From assembly GCA_005879245.1 (NCBI GenBank), contig VBLA01000501.1:1-7272 (forward strand): a DNA stretch of 7,272 bases. The letters run 5' to 3'. The position numbers were made by a program, and so were the translations under genes. Source of the stretch: Deltaproteobacteria bacterium. Its GTDB lineage: Bacteria; Desulfobacterota; Binatia; DP-6. Position 1 is the first letter of the stretch. Each line of letters starts with the position of its first letter. Under the pieces are notes generated by a model, which saw nothing but the letters and a program-made list of their open reading frames with translations, was not told the DNA's origin and made no database searches. Below are positions 6,217 through 7,272 of the stretch, one piece after another.

Positions 6217-7263
6217 ATGAGCACGACGGAACGGTATGCCCGCCCGGTTGCAGAGACCGCCTGGGAGATCCCCTCGGAGTTCGGGACCGTCTTCCGCTGG
6301 GAGTACGAGGAGGCACGCGAGCCGCTACTCCGGCTCTACGAGAAGGGGAAGAACCTGCAGTGGAACACGAACACCCGGATCGACTGGTCCCAGGACCTGG
6401 ATCCCGAGAACCCCCAGGGATTGCCCGACGAATCGGTCTCCATCTTCGGCTCGCAGGTGTGGGGGCGCCTGTCCCCGCGCGAGAAGGCCAACGCGCGCCG
6501 GCATCTCCAGGCGTGGCAGCTCTCGCAGTTCCTGCATGGCGAGCAGGGGGCGCTCGTCTGCACGGCGAAGATCGTGCAGCAGGTGCCGAGCGTCGACGCG
6601 AAGTTCTACGCCGCGACGCAGGTGATGGACGAGGCGCGCCACGTCGAGACGTACAAGCGGCTCCTGCACGACAAGTTCGAGCTCGCCTACCCCATCACCC
6701 CGACGCTCAAGCGCCTCCTGAACGACGTCCTCAGCGACTCGCGCTGGGACATGACCTACCTCGGCATGCAGGTCCTGATCGAGGGCCTGGCGCTCGCCGC
6801 CTTCGCCACCATCCGCGATCAGGCGAAGAACACGCTCGCGGCTGCGGTCAATGCCTACGTCATGCAGGACGAGGCGCGCCACGTGGCCTTCGGGCGGCTC
6901 GCGCTCCGCGACTACTACCCCGAGCTCACGCAACCGGAGCGCGACGAGCGTGAGGAGTTCGCCGTCGAGGCCTGCTACCTCATGCGTGACCGCTTCCTCT
7001 CGGAGGAGGTCTGGGAGACGCTCGGCCTGCCGGTCGAGGAGTGCGTCGGCTACGTCGAGTCCTCGCAGCTCATGCGCGAGTTCCGCTCCATGCTCTTCAG
7101 CCGCATCGTCCCCACGATCAAGGACATCGGCCTCTGGGGGCCGAAGATCCGTCGCGCTTACGCGAACATGGGGATCCTCGGCTTTGCCGAGATCGACACC
7201 CAGGCCCTGGCGGAGAACGACGAGCGCGTGGCCGAGGAGTTCGACGCGCGCCGGGGGAAGTGA
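6217..7263 (+). CDS. Ferritin-like di-iron (probable oxygenase) protein
   Basis: The 348-residue protein carries two complete di-iron half-sites: Glu109 in HGEQG with Glu139 and His142 in DEARHVE, and Glu189 in LIEGLA with Glu219 and His222 in DEARHVA. The E-x29-E-x2-H pattern twice is the ligand set of ferritin-like four-helix-bundle oxygenases and oxidases, such as the bacterial multicomponent monooxygenase, R2 and AurF-type enzymes. The N-terminal third has a WNTNTRIDWSQDLDPENP segment (49-66) that I associate with an uncharacterised di-iron family common in actinobacteria and related high-GC bacteria; that link is from memory. The C-terminal part (about 240-348) is helical with no further motif. 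No signal peptide or membrane segment is seen. Such proteins activate O2 and usually need an electron donor, but no ferredoxin or reductase gene lies in the window. The gene looks intact; the reaction is unknown. Confidence 0.85.
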   Translation: MSTTERYARPVAETAWEIPSEFGTVFRWEYEEAREPLLRLYEKGKNLQWNTNTRIDWSQDLDPENPQGLPDESVSIFGSQVWGRLSPREKANARRHLQAWQLSQFLHGEQGALVCTAKIVQQVPSVDAKFYAATQVMDEARHVETYKRLLHDKFELAYPITPTLKRLLNDVLSDSRWDMTYLGMQVLIEGLALAAFATIRDQAKNTLAAAVNAYVMQDEARHVAFGRLALRDYYPELTQPERDEREEFAVEACYLMRDRFLSEEVWETLGLPVEECVGYVESSQLMREFRSMLFSRIVPTIKDIGLWGPKIRRAYANMGILGFAEIDTQALAENDERVAEEFDARRGK

Positions 7264-7272
7264 GGCTTTCCG

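Overview
The window comes from a very GC-rich bacterial chromosome: codon third positions are almost all G or C in every real gene. Genes are tightly packed, with some overlap-free gaps of only a few bases. There are no rRNA, tRNA, CRISPR or insertion-sequence signals. Uncultured high-GC soil or sediment lineages (for example Binatota, Rokubacteria, Myxococcota-like or Actinobacteria) would fit, but the sequence does not allow a firm taxonomic call; that is inference.

Layout. (1) Positions 1-591, plus strand: the C-terminal half of a major royal jelly protein/Yellow-family protein, cut by the left edge. (2) Positions 596-4700, minus strand: a four-gene run read right to left. The order is a glyoxalase-like VOC protein, a luciferase-like (LLM) flavin/F420 oxidoreductase, an M20 amidohydrolase and a large alpha/beta hydrolase. 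Gaps are short (18, 31 and 58 nt) and ribosome-binding sites are recognisable, so this is probably one operon. (3) Positions 4701-4824: an AT-rich divergent control region with a run of palindromes. (4) Positions 4825-5292, plus strand: a PadR-family repressor, the obvious candidate regulator of the operon and of itself. (5) Positions 5315-6091, minus strand: a second, smaller alpha/beta hydrolase (esterase/lipase type). (6) Positions 6217-7263, plus strand: a ferritin-like di-iron protein with two complete E...DEARH ligand sets.

How the genes may work together (inference). A PadR-controlled set of VOC protein, flavin/F420 oxidoreductase, amidohydrolase and alpha/beta hydrolase looks like a small catabolic or detoxification pathway for an amide- or ester-containing organic compound. 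The substrate cannot be read from the sequence.

The most notable observation is that this operon appears damaged. The LLM gene has ACG where its start codon should be and lacks about 35-40 residues of the TIM-barrel core. The M20 gene has a frame-disrupting deletion that separates its last metal-binding histidine from the rest. The PadR gene has its best ribosome-binding site and ATG one base out of frame with the protein. Either the cluster is decaying or the assembly has local errors. I see no convincing novel defence or mobile system here.
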